From CAYMTR01 sp964393405 (GTDB taxonomy: Bacteria; Bacteroidota; Bacteroidia; Bacteroidales; Prolixibacteraceae), in contig CAYMTR010000018.1 in NCBI GenBank assembly GCA_964393405.1, forward strand, positions 1 through 53,213: a stretch of 53,213 bases of DNA. Direction: 5' to 3'. Both the position numbers and the translations under genes were made by a program. The first letter of the stretch is position 1, and each line of letters begins with the position of its first letter. Shown piece after piece: positions 1 through 9,300 of this stretch. The notes beneath the pieces were generated by a model. That model saw only the letters and a program-made list of their open reading frames with translations. It did not search any database and was not told the DNA's origin.

Positions 1-2
1 TA

Positions 3-80
3 AAGGACGGGGTTATTATAATTGACAGAAACAATCTTCATATCATAGCCCTCAATGAAAGCTTGCTGCAAAAAAGTTAG
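3..80 (+). CDS. possible 3' end of an unknown gene entering from the left edge
   Basis: Frame 3 of the plus strand is open from the window edge to a TAG at 78-80 and encodes about 25 residues ending in LLQKS. The composition is protein-like and the stop falls just before the GH9 stop, which would make a convergent pair. The opposite strand also has a short frame opening at 41 (MKIVSVNYN...) and running off the left edge. Only one of the two is likely real. The fragment is too short to assign a family. Confidence 0.25.
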   Translation, partial: KDGVIIIDRNNLHIIALNESLLQKS

Positions 81-84
81 TTTA

Positions 85-2613
85 TTATTTTAATAGATCT
101 TTAAATGCGGATCCGAAAATTAAATAACCAGTATTTCCAGCAATTGTACCCTCGTTTTGTCCCCACAAGAATGGCCAATCGTCGTAATTTTCAAAGTGGT
201 CCGGTTTTCTGAATAATATGCCCGGAGCAACATTTCCAGGGATAAAAGAGAAATCGGCTCTGTTATTACCATAAAAGACAGCTTTAGGACGAGCAGCACC
301 AACAGTTGCCACCAAAGAATAATTGTGGTAAGGATGACAACCAAAAAGGTAATTGGACGTTTTGAAAGCATGCCTTTCATCAACAATATCAGGGAAATAC
401 TTAATGGCAAAACAAACGGTGGTACCAAAGTTCATCATGGCTCCTCCCCCAGCCCAGTTACCAAGACCGATGGGTATTCCGTAAGGGTTATCCTTTTCAA
501 GTTCGTCGATATATTCCTTGTACTTTACAACGTATGGACGTAATTTTTCTTTGAAGGATGCGTCCATGTGTGGTATGGCATTAAGAGCAGTTAACAGGCT
601 GAAATTAACACTACGGTCAAGTGCCGGCCATAGAAGCTCCTGAAATTTATCTAAGTATTGTTGCTCTCCGGTTGAAATGTAGAGTTGAAGATTAGTGCCG
701 ATACCTGCTAATTTGCCCCATCCAAATTTATTCTCAGGTTGGTTGGCAAGAATTTCATTTGCCTCTTGGAGTAATCTTTTTGACTGTTGCAATGCTCTTG
801 CAGAAAGATCATCGTTATAACCCTTCAATGCCCTGCTTGAAGCAGCAAACATAGTAGCTGCGCTTAAATCGAGGTCCGGATCACGGCTTGTGAATGCCCA
901 CATATCGTCCTTAACTCCGCTCGACCGACCATCAGCAGCTATTTCATAAGGACCAAGGTTCGGATTGTAAGGAAGTCCGTCAGTTAATGATGCTGCGTCA
1001 CCAAGATGATGATAGTTGTCAAGAACAGAGTTAGAAAGAGTTTGCGACATGTGTCCTATAATTTCAGCCTGAGCCACAAGGTTCAATGTTCCATGTTCAA
1101 TAAACTGCAACATATCGGGAGTTCCATCAGGACGGTGAAGATCAACATAGCGCTGCTTTTGATCAACAAAAGTCTGATCTCGTAAAGGCTTGAAATATTC
1201 CCAAGTATGTACAAAGTTCTGTACCACACTAATGTTCGATCCTGTTTCAATATCAAAATCACCGGCATCAAAGAAACCACCTATATTTAATCCGGGGATC
1301 AATTCCAGTGCCTTGTATTTAGTATCGGTAGTTGGTCCCTGACCATGAAGATCGAAATGATCTGTATTAGGCGGTGCCTGGAGATAGCCATCTTTGAAAG
1401 GTTCTCCATGCCATACTCTATATGCCTCGTTTACATACATATGATTCATATGTATTGGAATCCAGATATCGCTGGTGGCATCGGTGATCTTGTCGTAAAC
1501 GTTATCTGCTATTAAAAAGTTATTAGTTTTAAAATTTCCGTACTGAATATAGTATATACCAGGCTCTTTAACTGAAGAAAAATCAAATTTGACATAGTGA
1601 TATTTGAAATAGTTTCCCCATGAGGAAATATTCCCGCTGAATGCTATTGTTGCATTACCATCGTCGCCAATTTTATAAATTGAAGCCTTATCGAGGGGTT
1701 TATCTTTCTTGTCGAGTTCAATAACAGCAACTTTTTGTTGTGAAGGGATGTAGCCCACTTGACTGAAACCAATATTTGGTTCTCTCAACCAACCTTTTAT
1801 GGCATTTGGTTCAACCGTCCAGGTCATAACCTTGCCAGTTTTTCCGGTAGGAAGTATACTTCTAACAACAAACCAGCCGTTTTGTGCCAGCACACGTCCG
1901 TCGAAAAGCATCAGATCAGCATCATGTGAAGTTATTTTAACCATACGCTCAGGTTCATCTGGAGCAAGAAGGAAAGTACGTCCGGTTTCGATAGGAAGCG
2001 GATCAATAAATCTTCCTGTTCCTCTATCGTCTGATGTTACATATCCCTTAAATTGCTTTGGTTTTTCACTATTAGGTCTTGTAATTGTTTTACCAACCAC
2101 ATAACGAGGAAATCGATTGTATCGGCCATCCATTAAAAAGGTCTTTCCCCAATATTGCGAAGGGAGAAACTCAAAATTAAACCCTGCACTCCCTTCAAGA
2201 GCCTTGGGAATGGGTTTATCAAGGTAAACAGAGATCTCAACACCTTTACCCTTAGCAGTAACAACCACGCGTGAATCAAAATCATAATCTTTGAAACTTA
2301 AAGTTGACTCAATTGATTTAGACTCTTTGTTTACTGTTCGGTTTGATACTGAGGGAACAAGGTCCCACTGCTCCGGAGTATTGGAAAGTCTTACAGCGCC
2401 ACCTTGCGCTGTTCTTACTCCATGGTGAATCAATTCTATACCGGCATTTTTCTCATCGTTGAAGCCACCGGTAAAAAGGTTATTGTACACAAGGATGTTG
2501 ATGCCTTGAGTCTCGAAATATTCAAGATCGTTAAGCCTAAGATCCTGACTATGAGCATAATTGAATGCCACTAATAGTAGCACTAAAAGTGATAAAGTTT
2601 TAAAATTTTTCAT
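85..2613 (-). CDS. secreted glycoside hydrolase family 9 (endoglucanase-type)
   Basis: The protein has 842 residues. A Sec signal peptide (about residues 1-22, ending in AHSQ) predicts export. Residues ~25-275 are an uncharacterised beta-rich region. Residues ~278-372 resemble the Ig-like CelD_N domain that precedes many GH9 catalytic domains (GFSQVGYIP start). The (alpha/alpha)6 catalytic domain runs from ~375 to the end. It carries the GGFFDAGDF motif at ~445-453, whose Asp residues supply the catalytic base, and the C-terminal NEGTIAGN motif with the probable acid Glu821. GH9 enzymes are inverting beta-1,4-glucanases, with some exo-glucosidases and glucosaminidases. Because the usual GxNP loop reads GCHPYHNYS, the exact substrate is uncertain. 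There is no T9SS tail or lipobox, so a periplasmic location is most likely. It appears to be a single-gene unit with a long repeat-bearing upstream region. Confidence 0.88.
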   Translation of the reverse strand: MKNFKTLSLLVLLLVAFNYAHSQDLRLNDLEYFETQGINILVYNNLFTGGFNDEKNAGIELIHHGVRTAQGGAVRLSNTPEQWDLVPSVSNRTVNKESKSIESTLSFKDYDFDSRVVVTAKGKGVEISVYLDKPIPKALEGSAGFNFEFLPSQYWGKTFLMDGRYNRFPRYVVGKTITRPNSEKPKQFKGYVTSDDRGTGRFIDPLPIETGRTFLLAPDEPERMVKITSHDADLMLFDGRVLAQNGWFVVRSILPTGKTGKVMTWTVEPNAIKGWLREPNIGFSQVGYIPSQQKVAVIELDKKDKPLDKASIYKIGDDGNATIAFSGNISSWGNYFKYHYVKFDFSSVKEPGIYYIQYGNFKTNNFLIADNVYDKITDATSDIWIPIHMNHMYVNEAYRVWHGEPFKDGYLQAPPNTDHFDLHGQGPTTDTKYKALELIPGLNIGGFFDAGDFDIETGSNISVVQNFVHTWEYFKPLRDQTFVDQKQRYVDLHRPDGTPDMLQFIEHGTLNLVAQAEIIGHMSQTLSNSVLDNYHHLGDAASLTDGLPYNPNLGPYEIAADGRSSGVKDDMWAFTSRDPDLDLSAATMFAASSRALKGYNDDLSARALQQSKRLLQEANEILANQPENKFGWGKLAGIGTNLQLYISTGEQQYLDKFQELLWPALDRSVNFSLLTALNAIPHMDASFKEKLRPYVVKYKEYIDELEKDNPYGIPIGLGNWAGGGAMMNFGTTVCFAIKYFPDIVDERHAFKTSNYLFGCHPYHNYSLVATVGAARPKAVFYGNNRADFSFIPGNVAPGILFRKPDHFENYDDWPFLWGQNEGTIAGNTGYLIFGSAFKDLLK

Positions 2614-2787
2614 AGCTATTAAAAAATAATAATAATTAACCTTTCATAGAGCGCAATTGTATTAATTCATCAAAGCAAACGCCATAATCAAGCAGAGCAA
2701 TATACAAAAAAAACACAATCGTACCTTATACCTACCCCAACCCAATTTTCTGCAAAGTGGAAGACATAATTTAGGGGTGATGGTCGA

Positions 2788-2878
2788 ATGTGGTACGAAT
2801 GTGGTCCCTATGTGGTACCTATGTGTCCTGCCCTTGTCCTATACTAAAATTGGTACTGTTCTATACTAAAATTGGTAC
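2788..2878. repeat. phased 11-bp and 22-bp direct repeats upstream of the GH9 gene
   Basis: Plus-strand ATGTGGT starts at 2788, 2799 and 2810, with a degenerate ATGTGTC at 2821, so the period is exactly 11 bases. Just beyond, the 18-mer ctatactaaaattggtac occurs perfectly at 2839-2856 and 2861-2878, a period of 22. TGGTAC recurs at 2791, 2813, 2851 and 2873. Spacing by whole helical turns on one DNA face suggests an operator array for a multimeric activator, probably of the GH9 gene that starts 175 bases downstream on the minus strand. The regulator is not identifiable from the window. Confidence 0.6.
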
Positions 2879-2984
2879 ACAGTTTTATTGTTTTACCATA
2901 CTGTCGTCTCGATAGGACTTTTGGATTGTGGTAATCTTGTATTTTTCTACCATACTTGCGTTTCGGAAAGACTGGAGGTCAGTA

Positions 2985-3029
2985 AAATACAAAAAATAGA
3001 TCCCGGGTATCAGGAATGATATCCGGGAT
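2985..3029 (-). terminator. rho-independent terminator after the 28-codon ORF
   Basis: Positions 3000-3029 form a 12-bp inverted repeat with one mismatch (atcccgggtatc paired with gatatccgggat) around a six-base loop. Read on the minus strand it is followed by CTATTTTTTGTATTTT. It lies 56 bases past the stop of the small ORF and implies that a real transcript ends here. Confidence 0.75.
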
Positions 3030-3085
3030 TTATATACTATAACATTCATAAAATGAAGTTATAGAAATATATTTATAGGTTTAAA

Positions 3086-3172
3086 TTAAGCTTTCTGATC
3101 TTTTGATTCGTTTACAAATGCTAAACCAACTGCTACGAAAAATATGATTGCTGCGATTCCTAAGTATAACAT
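3086..3172 (-). CDS. 28-residue single-span membrane peptide
   Basis: ATG at 3172 opens a 28-codon frame ending in TAA at 3086. The peptide starts MLYLGIAAIIFF, is one hydrophobic helix to about residue 20 (LAFV), and ends in a charged tail NESKDQKA. This is the usual layout of one-span accessory peptides of membrane complexes, with the N terminus probably outside. A strong hairpin terminator follows, supporting it as a real transcription unit. I do not recognise the family. It is not clearly CydX, KdpF or CcoS. Confidence 0.6.
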   Translation of the reverse strand: MLYLGIAAIIFFVAVGLAFVNESKDQKA

Positions 3173-3359
3173 GATGTTTAGTTTTAAATTGTTTAATGAT
3201 TCAAAAATAAGGTGAAATTTCTTAATAATAAAGGGCTTTTGAGCCGGTTTTTATGAACGGCCGGAATAAGTTGACGAATGGCGTATTTGATGTGATTTAT
3301 GAATAAATATTTAATGACAAACAGCCCAATAATAGTGACAATTTGGTGTTTTATAAATT

Positions 3360-4508
3360 CTATTTAATCAGTAGCTCAAATATTCTTTCAAAAATATCAG
3401 TATTTTTCATTATTCCCGTGAAGTGTTCTGCGCCGGGACCATAGGCAAAAACCGGAACCATTGTTGCTGTATGGTTCGGCGATGCAAAGCCACCCCTTAA
3501 AGTATCGCACTCATAATTGCCATCGATTAAAGCAAATCCACCAGTTTCGTGGTCAGCAGTTACAATTATCAAAGTTTCTCCGTTGCTATGAGCAAATTTC
3601 AATGCCTCGCCAATTGTCTGATCAAAATCGAGAGTTTCTTCTACAACATACTTTGTATCGTTATGATGGCCACCCCAGTCAATCTGCGAGCCTTCAACCA
3701 TAAGGAAAAACCCTTTATCCTTACTATCTAGAAAATCGATTGCTTTATGAGTAGATCGGGGTAGCAGGTCTTTTCTTTCTTCAAGTCGGCCACAGTGTTC
3801 ATATGCAGTTAAGCAGGCAATTTTTTCTGAGCTAAAATTAGAAATGCTATCGAAATTTGTATATACCTGATAACCTTTTAAAATCAGAGAGTCGATAAGG
3901 TTTTTATTATCGCTGCGGTTCGCAAAATGAGCATAACCACCACCAATAAACAAGTCTATATCAGTTTTCAGGAAATCGAGTGCAATATCTTCGTACGAAA
4001 GTCGCGATTCCTGATGTGAAATAAAAGATGCTGGAGTGGCATGGGTGATTGCTGATGTTGAGACCAAGCCTGTTTGTAATCCTTTATCTTCGGCATATTC
4101 AAGAATTGTTTTTAGTTTTTCCTTTTGTGGACCGACCCCCACGTGTCCGTTATTTGTGCGTTTTCCGCAAGAAATAGCTGTTCCCCCGGCCGATGAATCG
4201 GTAATAAAATTATCGGCTGATTGAGTCTGTGAAAAACCACAGAATTTAAAGTTTTCAAGATACAGGTGACCTTCGTTGGCATAAAGAGCAGCCGAGACCT
4301 GTGAAACTCCCATACCGTCGCCAATCATTAAAATTACATTTTTGGGAACAATACTGCTTGTTACTTGAACAAAGTTTTCGACGTGATAAACATTAACTCT
4401 ATTGAAGAATTTTACTGAATCGTCGTAGTTGACAGTTTTATAATTCTCCTGAGAAAAAGATGCTATGCAATAAAGCATAATGCAAATGACTAAATAATAT
4501 TTTTTCAT
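3360..4508 (-). CDS. phoA: periplasmic alkaline phosphatase
   Basis: The protein has 382 residues with a signal peptide (~1-20, ending ASFSQ). It carries the full alkaline phosphatase superfamily signature. The metal-binding motif is IGDGMG (Asp64). The nucleophile motif is TDSSAGGTA, with Ser105 placed like Ser102 of E. coli PhoA. Other ligand motifs are EGSQIDWGGHHND, TADHETGG and a C-terminal HTATMVP with the third metal-site His. It hydrolyses phosphomonoesters in the periplasm to release phosphate. It lies after a SusC/SusD operon but behind a terminator, and a consensus -7 box in its leader suggests separate transcription. It may dephosphorylate imported glycan fragments or simply scavenge phosphate; the sequence does not decide between these. 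Confidence 0.93.
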   Translation of the reverse strand: MKKYYLVICIMLYCIASFSQENYKTVNYDDSVKFFNRVNVYHVENFVQVTSSIVPKNVILMIGDGMGVSQVSAALYANEGHLYLENFKFCGFSQTQSADNFITDSSAGGTAISCGKRTNNGHVGVGPQKEKLKTILEYAEDKGLQTGLVSTSAITHATPASFISHQESRLSYEDIALDFLKTDIDLFIGGGYAHFANRSDNKNLIDSLILKGYQVYTNFDSISNFSSEKIACLTAYEHCGRLEERKDLLPRSTHKAIDFLDSKDKGFFLMVEGSQIDWGGHHNDTKYVVEETLDFDQTIGEALKFAHSNGETLIIVTADHETGGFALIDGNYECDTLRGGFASPNHTATMVPVFAYGPGAEHFTGIMKNTDIFERIFELLIK

Positions 4509-4514
4509 CTTATT

Positions 4515-4571
4515 TAAAAAAAAGGCGTTTCACACTATGGTTATATATGGACAAACCTAATGTAAAACGCC
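4515..4571 (-). terminator. terminator between susD and the phosphatase gene
   Basis: GGCGTTT (plus-strand 4524-4530) pairs with AAACGCC (4565-4571), and the minus strand continues into eight T residues (4516-4523). The loop is long (~34 bases), so it may be a partial terminator. It separates the SusC/SusD operon from the phosphatase. Confidence 0.6.
4552..4559 (-). promoter_or_regulatory. candidate -7 box for the phosphatase gene
   Basis: The minus strand reads TAGGTTTG, an exact match to the Bacteroidetes -7 consensus TAnnTTTG, 44 bases before the ATG. It sits inside the loop of the upstream terminator. No clear -33 TTTG is visible. Confidence 0.4.
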
Positions 4572-4592
4572 GATAGTTAATTAAACCTAAAC

Positions 4593-6323
4593 CTATAAAG
4601 AAGAATACGGTAGTTTTGTCCAATCGGAAGATGCTTCATCCCAACCTTCGTTTTGTTCAAGTACCCCTTCTGATAATGTAATCTGTGAATCGGGTATTTT
4701 CCAGAAACCCTTTGTTGCGTTATAACGGGTCATGAAATCGAATGTTCCGTCGAAAGCATATGAATCAGCAACACCTCTGTTAGTAATTGCCTGACCTGTC
4801 TGGTTTGTAACAATTTGTTGTACATCGCCCCAGCGACGAAGATCATTCCAGCGTAAAGCTTCAAAGCAAAGTTCGTAGCGGCGTTCTTTCTTCAATGCAT
4901 CAAGAGTATAATCGATAGCAGGTAAGCCTGCACGAGAACGAACCTTGTTAAGTCCTGTGCCAGTGCCAGTCATTTCAGAGTGCATCAACAGCACATCTGC
5001 AAAGCGAATTAAAATCAAGCTTTGGGTCAATCCCAGCTGTTTATCGTTTTGACCTCCATAGAAATATGCATATGATTGATAAAGAGTTCCACTTTCATCA
5101 TAAGCACCACATCCAAGATATTTCTTGCTCAACAATCCTGTATTTTCGACCTCTTTGGCAGGGTCTCCGGCATAATCAGGCAATTCAACTGCCCTATCGC
5201 AAATAGAACCTTCTCGGCGATAATCGCCAGCATAATCAGGGTCTGCAGCCCAGTCAGCCCAAAGCTTGTTGCTTGCCGGACCGTTAGAATAGCCGGTAGG
5301 AATAAATGGATAGACTTTTGCATCGCCTGCTTTTCGAGGATTAAAATACTCCACGATTCTGTTTGCATATCCTGAGGAGAATTCGTGACCTGAACCTGAA
5401 AATTCAGTTGTATTAGAGAAATTCAATGAGAATAAAATTTCCTGATTATTGTCACCTGCCCATTCCAAACCTTTATCCTTGGCATATTCATAATAAGGAG
5501 CAGTATTGGGATTAGAATAAGGCCACAAATTACGTTGATCGGAAAGAAGATCATGTCCGCTATTGTTGATACAATCTTCCAAATAAGCAATAACATCAGC
5601 TTTTCCGATTTTCTTATCAGAGTTGGCTACCGGCATTTCTGTTTTACCGTAGAAACCGGTGTAAAAAAGGTAAACACGTGCAACTAGAGCCTCAGCCGAC
5701 CATTTGGTAGCATGTCCTAATTCGATATCAGGATATTTTGAAGCAGGAAAATATTCAATAGCTTTAACAAGGTCAGAAGCAATCTGAGCATAAATTTCAT
5801 CTGCGGGTGTTTTTGGAAGGTTCTTTGGATTTGTTTCGAGAATCAAAGGCACAGATCCAAACATTTGAACCATATCGAAGTAAAAGAAAGCCCTCATGAA
5901 ATGTGCTTCACCTAAAAGCTGTTCTCTCTTACCGTTAACTGTCCAGCTCTGAACGTTATCCATTGTTGTAATTGCATTGTTGGCACGGAAAATACCGCTA
6001 TAACGGACAGTCCAGATATTTTCAAACCAGCTCACCTTGCTATTCAACATACGGTCAGCACTTTGAGCAGTACGATTGCTGGTACTGCCACCACCAACGC
6101 GATCATCACCTGCCATTTCAAAAATAAAGAACGGATTGTCGTCGGGACTATTAACTGCGTTGTTCATAGTGCTGTAGATCCCCGTAACCATTTGAACAGC
6201 ATCGGTCTGAGTAGCAGGAAAGTTAGATGTATCCTTCTTGGTATAATTTTCTGTATCAAGAAAAGATTCACATCCGGCTAACAAAAGCGTAAGCGCTAAT
6301 ATGCTATATTTTATTTTTTTCAT
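4593..6323 (-). CDS. SusD/RagB family surface glycan-binding lipoprotein
   Basis: The protein has 576 residues. It has a lipoprotein signal with LLAGC (Cys18), which predicts outer-membrane surface anchoring. The N-terminal part shows the SusD TPR-like start (TDAVQMVTGIYSTMNN). The C-terminal part has the family hallmark KKERRYELCFEALRWNDLRRWGD. SusD proteins cap the extracellular mouth of a SusC TonB-dependent channel and deliver oligosaccharides to it. The gene follows its SusC partner with a 14-base gap and is the last gene before a terminator. The ligand cannot be read from the sequence. Confidence 0.94.
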   Translation of the reverse strand: MKKIKYSILALTLLLAGCESFLDTENYTKKDTSNFPATQTDAVQMVTGIYSTMNNAVNSPDDNPFFIFEMAGDDRVGGGSTSNRTAQSADRMLNSKVSWFENIWTVRYSGIFRANNAITTMDNVQSWTVNGKREQLLGEAHFMRAFFYFDMVQMFGSVPLILETNPKNLPKTPADEIYAQIASDLVKAIEYFPASKYPDIELGHATKWSAEALVARVYLFYTGFYGKTEMPVANSDKKIGKADVIAYLEDCINNSGHDLLSDQRNLWPYSNPNTAPYYEYAKDKGLEWAGDNNQEILFSLNFSNTTEFSGSGHEFSSGYANRIVEYFNPRKAGDAKVYPFIPTGYSNGPASNKLWADWAADPDYAGDYRREGSICDRAVELPDYAGDPAKEVENTGLLSKKYLGCGAYDESGTLYQSYAYFYGGQNDKQLGLTQSLILIRFADVLLMHSEMTGTGTGLNKVRSRAGLPAIDYTLDALKKERRYELCFEALRWNDLRRWGDVQQIVTNQTGQAITNRGVADSYAFDGTFDFMTRYNATKGFWKIPDSQITLSEGVLEQNEGWDEASSDWTKLPYSSL

Positions 6324-6337
6324 ATCTAAATTCTTTT

Positions 6338-9300
6338 TTAAAATACAATGTTAATACCACCTAAAATTGTTTTTGGATTTGGATAATATCCAATGTCGAT
6401 ACCTGAAGCCCAGCTCTCACCGTTTCCGTAGCCAACTTCAGGATCGAAGCCTGAGTATTTGGTGAACGTAAGCAGATTCTGACCAGACACATACAATCTT
6501 AGTTTTTGTAGTGGCAGTCTTTTGAATGCACTCTTCAGGTCGTATCCTATCGATATATTAGAAATCTTAACGTAGTCGCCGTCTTCAATATACAAGTCGG
6601 AAAGCTCTTTAAAGTTTGTATTCTTTCCATGAGTGAAAGCAGGATAGCGGTTTGTTGAGCCCTCGCCCGTCCAATATTTTGTATAAACATCAGTTGTATA
6701 GTTGTTGTTAGGTGAATTAGAAAATTCCCTATAGCTTTTAGCAATCTGATGACCAAAGGCTCCGTAAGCATTGATGCTCAGGTCTAATCCTTTATAAGAA
6801 CAAGAAAAGTTAAATCCCAAAGTGAATTTAGGGTGAGGATTACCGATCATAACTTTATCTTCATCATCAATAACTTCATCGCCATTATCGTTAACAAATA
6901 TCAGGTCGCCGGGCACTACAGAATCCTGAAGGGCAACGCCACCATCTTTAAAGAACTGGTCGATCTGTGTCTGGTTTTGGAATACACCTGCAGTTTTATA
7001 GCCCCAGAAATAACCCATAGGGTAATCTACTTCAACGCGGTAAAGTTCGTCAGTATTTTGAGCAAGGATATTTTCAGCACCGTGGATTATACCCTCTTCA
7101 TTGGCAATACGAGTTACTTTATTGTTGTTATTTGCAAGACTGATACCGGCGCTATATTTGAATTTATCGATACTCTTGTTTAAGCTGACAGCAATTTCAA
7201 AGCCTTTGTTTTCAACATCGCCGCCATTGATAAAAGGAGCGCCTGTTCCGTATGAAGCCAACTGAGGAGCAACCACCAGCCAGTCTTTTGTTGTTTTGTT
7301 GTACCAGTCGAAAGTAAGAGTAATTTGAGAATTAAAGAAATGAGCATCGAAACCTAAGTCGAGCTGTTCAGAAGTTTCCCAAGTAACATCTTCATTAGGA
7401 AGAATATCGGGATAAGCGCCAATGCTTGGATCGCTTTTATCGTGGAAATAATAGTAGCTATCGCTGTTAAAAGCAATAGTAGCAAGGTATTGGAAATTAT
7501 CAATATCAGCATTTCCATTTTGACCCCAGTTGGCACGCAGTTTAAGGAAGTTCAAAACGCCAGAGGCAGGTTTCATAAATTCTTCGTTTGTCATAACCCA
7601 ACCGGCAGACAAAGAAGGGAAATAACCCCAGCGGTGTCCTCTTGCAAAGTTAGATGAACCATCGGCACGCATAACGATTGATGCCATGTATGTTTCATTG
7701 TAGTTATAATTTATACGACCAAAGAAAGAAGCCAATCCTCCTGCGGTATTTGGTGAACCGGATATTTTAGTATCAGTAGTGTTCAAGCCCTGAGAATTGC
7801 TAATGTAAGCATGATCGAAAGATCCAGGAAACAAGGAATTTGAATTAGTAACTGAAATATCAGATCCGTAGCCCCATTTTTCAACAGACTGTCCTATCAG
7901 GAAGTCGACATGATGATTATTAAAATAAGTAACGTAGTTTAAAGTATTTTCCCAAGTCCATTTTGTGCTGTATGATTGCGACTGAGTGATATCGTCGGTC
8001 AAATTAGATTTATCGGATGAGAGTTCATGAACGGGAACATATCTGCGATAATCACTTTGAAAAAATTGATACCCTGCGTTGCTACGAAATTTTAGTTCCT
8101 TGATTGGAGAAATTTCAACAAAAGCGTTAGCCTGTAACCTTCTGTTATTAGTAGTTTTCTGGCTGTGATCGACACTTATTCTTGCCAAAGGATTAACAAG
8201 TCGTTGATCAAAATCCCATCCAGTAGCGACCATATCTTTATAAACAAAGAAATCACCATCATTATTGTAAGCTGGCAATAAGGGCGATGCAGTTAGAAGA
8301 TCGCGAACATTGTTGCTGTAAATGCCTTCAATATTCAGACCTGTCTTATTAGAAGAAGTAAAAGTTACATTTTCGCCAAAAGTAATAATATCGCGATCGT
8401 TATTCTTCAGTAGGGAGTGGTCTGAATTAATATGAACAGTATAACGTTCGAATTTAGGAGTTGCAGACTTTCCGATAGTACCTTCCTGTCCAAGATAAGA
8501 GAATCCCATAGCAACTCTCGATTTATCGCTACCACCAGTGATATTCACTGAATGATTGTTAATAGGGGCATTATTATTTTTTGATTCTTCGAGCCAGTTT
8601 GTACCATTCCAAGAACCGTCAATTATACTTTGATAATGATTAGGAATAAGAGATTTGAAATCGAATTCTTTGGCACCTGATGAAACAAGAGTAGAATTTA
8701 CAATTTCCATATACTGTTTGGCATTCAATGATTCGATACCATTAGTACTTGCATTCTGAACACCCATATAACCATCGTAGCTGACAATAAAGTCGCCGGC
8801 CTTACCTTTCTTGGTTGAGACAAGAATAACACCGTTAGCAGCTCTGGCACCATAAATTGCAGAAGAAGCAGCATCTTTGAGGATATCAATAGATTCGATA
8901 TCGCTTGGATTAAGTGCATCGAGAGAACCTCCCGCCACACCATCAATTACAACTAAAGGATCTGAAGAACCTGTAGTTCCAAGTCCGCGGATATTGATTT
9001 TGAAACCTTCGCCCGGTTGGCCAGACCTTTGAACAATATTCACACCGGGAGCCAAGCTCTGCAGAGCTCCAAGGGCATCGACAGAATTTCTTTTAGCAAG
9101 ACTTTCGCCATCTACCTGAATAGTAGAACCGGTGACAAGCTTTTTCTTTTGAACGCCGTATCCGATAGCCACAACCTCTTCGAGGCCAATAGCATCTTCA
9201 AGCATAACAACATTGATTACATCTTTGTTGATTGCAACTTCCTGTGATCTGAACCCGATAAAAGAGAATATCATGATTTGATTAGCAGATGGCACATCAA

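Larger units (their letters stand above)
2614..3359. other. 746-base gene-poor region
   Basis: This is the only long stretch here without a conventional gene. From the GH9 side it holds an AT-rich leader (2614-2760), the 11/22-bp repeat block (2788-2878), two diverged copies of a roughly 50-base unit that both contain taccatact (at 2894 and 2948), a hairpin terminator (3000-3029), a 28-codon ORF (3086-3172), and an AT-rich stretch (3173-3359) downstream of the phosphatase. That last part has a weak GCCG/CGGC hairpin near 3243-3264 that might end the phosphatase transcript. No tRNA or other RNA gene was recognised. Confidence 0.6.
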
